Source of the DNA: Kosakonia oryzae
GTDB lineage: Bacteria > Pseudomonadota > Gammaproteobacteria > Enterobacterales > Enterobacteriaceae
Assembly: GCF_001658025.2 (NCBI RefSeq)
Contig: NZ_CP014007.2
Span: 4,216,001 to 4,280,000 of the forward strand
Length of the DNA stretch: 64,000 bases
Direction: 5' to 3'
The notes beneath the pieces are model-generated. The model made no database searches, was not told the origin of the DNA, and worked only from the letters and a program-made list of their open reading frames with translations. Both the position numbers and the translations under genes were made by a program. This document shows positions 62,578-64,000 of the stretch, piece by piece; position 1 is the stretch's first letter; each line of letters starts with the position of its first letter.

Positions 62578-62596
62578 GGAAATGATAATTATTCAA
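62578..62596. promoter_or_regulatory. Fur-like box upstream of the siderophore receptor
   Basis: GGAAATGATAATTATTCAA matches the Fur consensus at 13 of 19 positions by my count, with a perfect ATGATAAT core. It lies 30 bp before the receptor start. Confidence 0.7.
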
Positions 62597-62728
62597 CTTC
62601 AAAAGAGAAGCGGAAGCATGGCAGAATGGCGCAACTCAAGGCAAGAGTGTTGCCAGGCAGACAAAGCTTGTCTGCCTAATCAGCAATCAGGATAAAAAAT
62701 GGTTTGAATCGGACAAAGGGCATGGCAG

Positions 62729-63472
62729 ATGACATCTCAGCACGGCATTGACGGTATTCGCCAGTTGCAGTACGGCAGAGGCGGTGAAGAACCCGTCCAC
62801 CAGCATCCTCAGGGGCAACTTATCTGGGCACGTCGCGGCGTGGCGAAAATTGTTACGCCGCAGCATATCTGGCTGCTGTCACCGGGAAGAGCAATCTGGA
62901 TACCTGGCGGGATCCCGCACGGGCTGCAGGCCATTGATAATGTGGTCACGCATAATATCTATTTTAATCCTGCATTTTCGCAGCGCCAGCCCGCTCAGTG
63001 CCGGGGGAGCAGCGTGACGCAGCTACTCGATGCGCTGCTGGATGCCGGGCTGGAGGCATCGCTCTCCGCTGAACGCACCGGGCTGATTTATGGGCTATTG
63101 AGCGACGAATTCCGCCGTTTAGCGCCGGTGGAACTCTGTCATATTACGTTGCCAGCCGACCGCCGGTTGCGGCAAGTGTGCGATATCCTCTGCCGCCAGC
63201 TCGATCACGGAGAGACGCTGGCCTGGTGGGGAAAGAAAGTCGGGGCCAGCGAGCGCACGCTGGCGCGACTGTTCCGGGAAGAAACGCGACTGAGTTTCTC
63301 CGAATGGAAGCAGCAGCTACGGCTGATGGAGGCCGTGTGTAATCTGGCGCGCGGCAGCGCGGTGACACAGCTTGCCAGCGAGCTGGGGTATGCCAGCCCC
63401 AGCGCGTTTATTGCTATGTTTCGTAAAAAACTGGGCGTGTCACCACAGCGTTATCTGCAGGCGGCACGCTAA
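62729..63472 (+). CDS. AraC-family regulator with cupin sensor, NimR-like
   Basis: The 247-residue protein has an N-terminal cupin-type domain (HQHPQGQLIWARRGVAKIV and GRAIWIPGGIPHGLQAI) and a C-terminal AraC helix-turn-helix (KKVGASERTLARLFREET and SELGYASPSAFIAMFRKKLGVSPQRYL). It is divergent from the siderophore receptor operon and is likely to control it, in response to the siderophore or another ligand. It resembles NimR (YeaM) in size and layout. Confidence 0.87.
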   Translation: MTSQHGIDGIRQLQYGRGGEEPVHQHPQGQLIWARRGVAKIVTPQHIWLLSPGRAIWIPGGIPHGLQAIDNVVTHNIYFNPAFSQRQPAQCRGSSVTQLLDALLDAGLEASLSAERTGLIYGLLSDEFRRLAPVELCHITLPADRRLRQVCDILCRQLDHGETLAWWGKKVGASERTLARLFREETRLSFSEWKQQLRLMEAVCNLARGSAVTQLASELGYASPSAFIAMFRKKLGVSPQRYLQAAR

Positions 63473-63540
63473 GCCTAACCTACTGTAAATAGAGCTGTTT
63501 TAGTTCCCTGCCCTTTTTGAGATGGTACCACCTTAGGGGC

Positions 63541-64000
63541 TTATTTCACCGCGCCTTCGGTTACGCCACTGATAAATTTACGCTGGAATATCAGGAATAC
63601 AGCCACCAGAGGCAGTATGACGATCATCGCCCCCGCCATCAGCACCGGGATATCAATGGTGTTTTTATTCTGGAAAAACATCATGCCGATCGGCAGGGTT
63701 CGTAGTTCATCTTTGTTCACCAGAATCAGGGGGATCAGGAACTCGTTCCAGGTCCAGATAAACAGCAGCAGCGCCAGCGTCGATAACGTTGGCCAGATGG
63801 CGGGCACCAGAAGGCCCCACAGAATTTTACGCCGTGATGCGCCGTCCATCACTGAAGCTTCCACTAACTCGCGCGGCACCTGTTGTAGTGCCGTAGCGAT
63901 CATCAGCGTGGTAAACGGTAGCGACAGGGCAATCTGCGGCAGAATCAGTGCCAGGTAAGTGTTGGTCAGCCCCATCCAGCGCAGCTCGTGATACAGCGGA
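63541..64000 (-). CDS. Carbohydrate ABC transporter permease, C-terminal part (cut by window end)
   Basis: At least 152 residues are visible and the frame is open to the window edge (LYHELRWMGLTNTYLALILP and onward), so the start lies outside. The EAA loop (EASVMDGASRRKILWGLLVPAIWP) is the ATPase-contact motif of MalG-type sugar permeases. Several membrane spans follow. It is probably one half of a sugar importer (MalG/UgpE-like); the substrate cannot be read from this fragment. It is convergent with the AraC gene. Confidence 0.88.
   Translation of the reverse strand, partial: PLYHELRWMGLTNTYLALILPQIALSLPFTTLMIATALQQVPRELVEASVMDGASRRKILWGLLVPAIWPTLSTLALLLFIWTWNEFLIPLILVNKDELRTLPIGMMFFQNKNTIDIPVLMAGAMIVILPLVAVFLIFQRKFISGVTEGAVK

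Overview
The window is a chromosomal segment of a gamma-proteobacterium, most probably of the Enterobacteriaceae. Several loci are of enterobacterial type: hmuRSTUV, zinT with a Zur box, crcB with a fluoride riboswitch, an MlrA/BluR-like MerR protein, YbgA and DUF1471 proteins. Gene density is high and translational coupling is frequent. A genus close to Kosakonia, Phytobacter, Enterobacter or Klebsiella is a guess from gene content. I saw no rRNA, tRNA, CRISPR array, insertion sequence or integrase. Function calls rest on motif recognition and neighbourhood; no search was run.

Layout. 1-3354 (+): a coupled Anbu operon with a circularly permuted ATP-grasp protein (cut by the window start), an alpha-E protein, a transglutaminase-like protease and the Anbu proteasome-like peptidase. 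3377-9600 (-): haem uptake, hmuR then hmuSTUV, with a Fur box before hmuR and an intrinsic terminator between hmuR and hmuS. 9687-12558: a SelT/Rdx-like protein, a gene-poor stretch with two intrinsic terminators, fluoride-riboswitch-controlled crcB, a remnant of mntP and Zur-controlled zinT. 12582-25851: ordinary accessory metabolism and regulation, including a SDR/SDR/MFS set flanked by two GlxA-like regulators, two DUF1471 proteins, a MarR-GNAT protein, carbonic anhydrase, YbgA and a MerR regulator. 25966-33178: a possible 2H-phosphoesterase-like protein and an RND pump (adaptor, pump, outer-membrane factor) with a TetR repressor and two copies of one operator. 33234-37878: small oxidoreductases and LysR regulators.

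38107-55739 (-) is the notable part: a visibly A+T-richer block of 19 genes all on one strand, read here as an undescribed biosynthetic, signalling and export system. In transcription order it has a LolD-like ATPase, an FtsX/MacB-like permease, a LolA-like periplasmic protein and a beta-barrel protein; then a LytS-type sensor kinase and a LytTR response regulator; then a 444-bp region rich in dyads; then a tightly coupled 13-gene run. That run encodes a ketoreductase, ACP, chain-length-factor-like KS, active KS, acyl-adenylating enzyme, Sfp-type phosphopantetheinyl transferase, methyltransferase, PaaK-like adenylating enzyme, nicotianamine-synthase-like enzyme, citrate-synthase-like enzyme, FabZ-like dehydratase and two small membrane proteins. 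The KS/CLF/KR/DH/ACP set without an enoyl reductase suggests a type II polyene-type acyl chain. The citrate-synthase-like and NAS-like enzymes suggest unusual head-group chemistry. The embedded two-component system suggests that the product or a relative of it is sensed.

55947-63472: a hydroxamate-type siderophore uptake operon (TonB receptor, FhuD-like, fused FhuB-like, and an ABC exporter where FhuC might be expected) with a Fur-like box and a divergent AraC regulator. 63541-64000: the C-terminal part of a carbohydrate ABC permease, cut by the window end.
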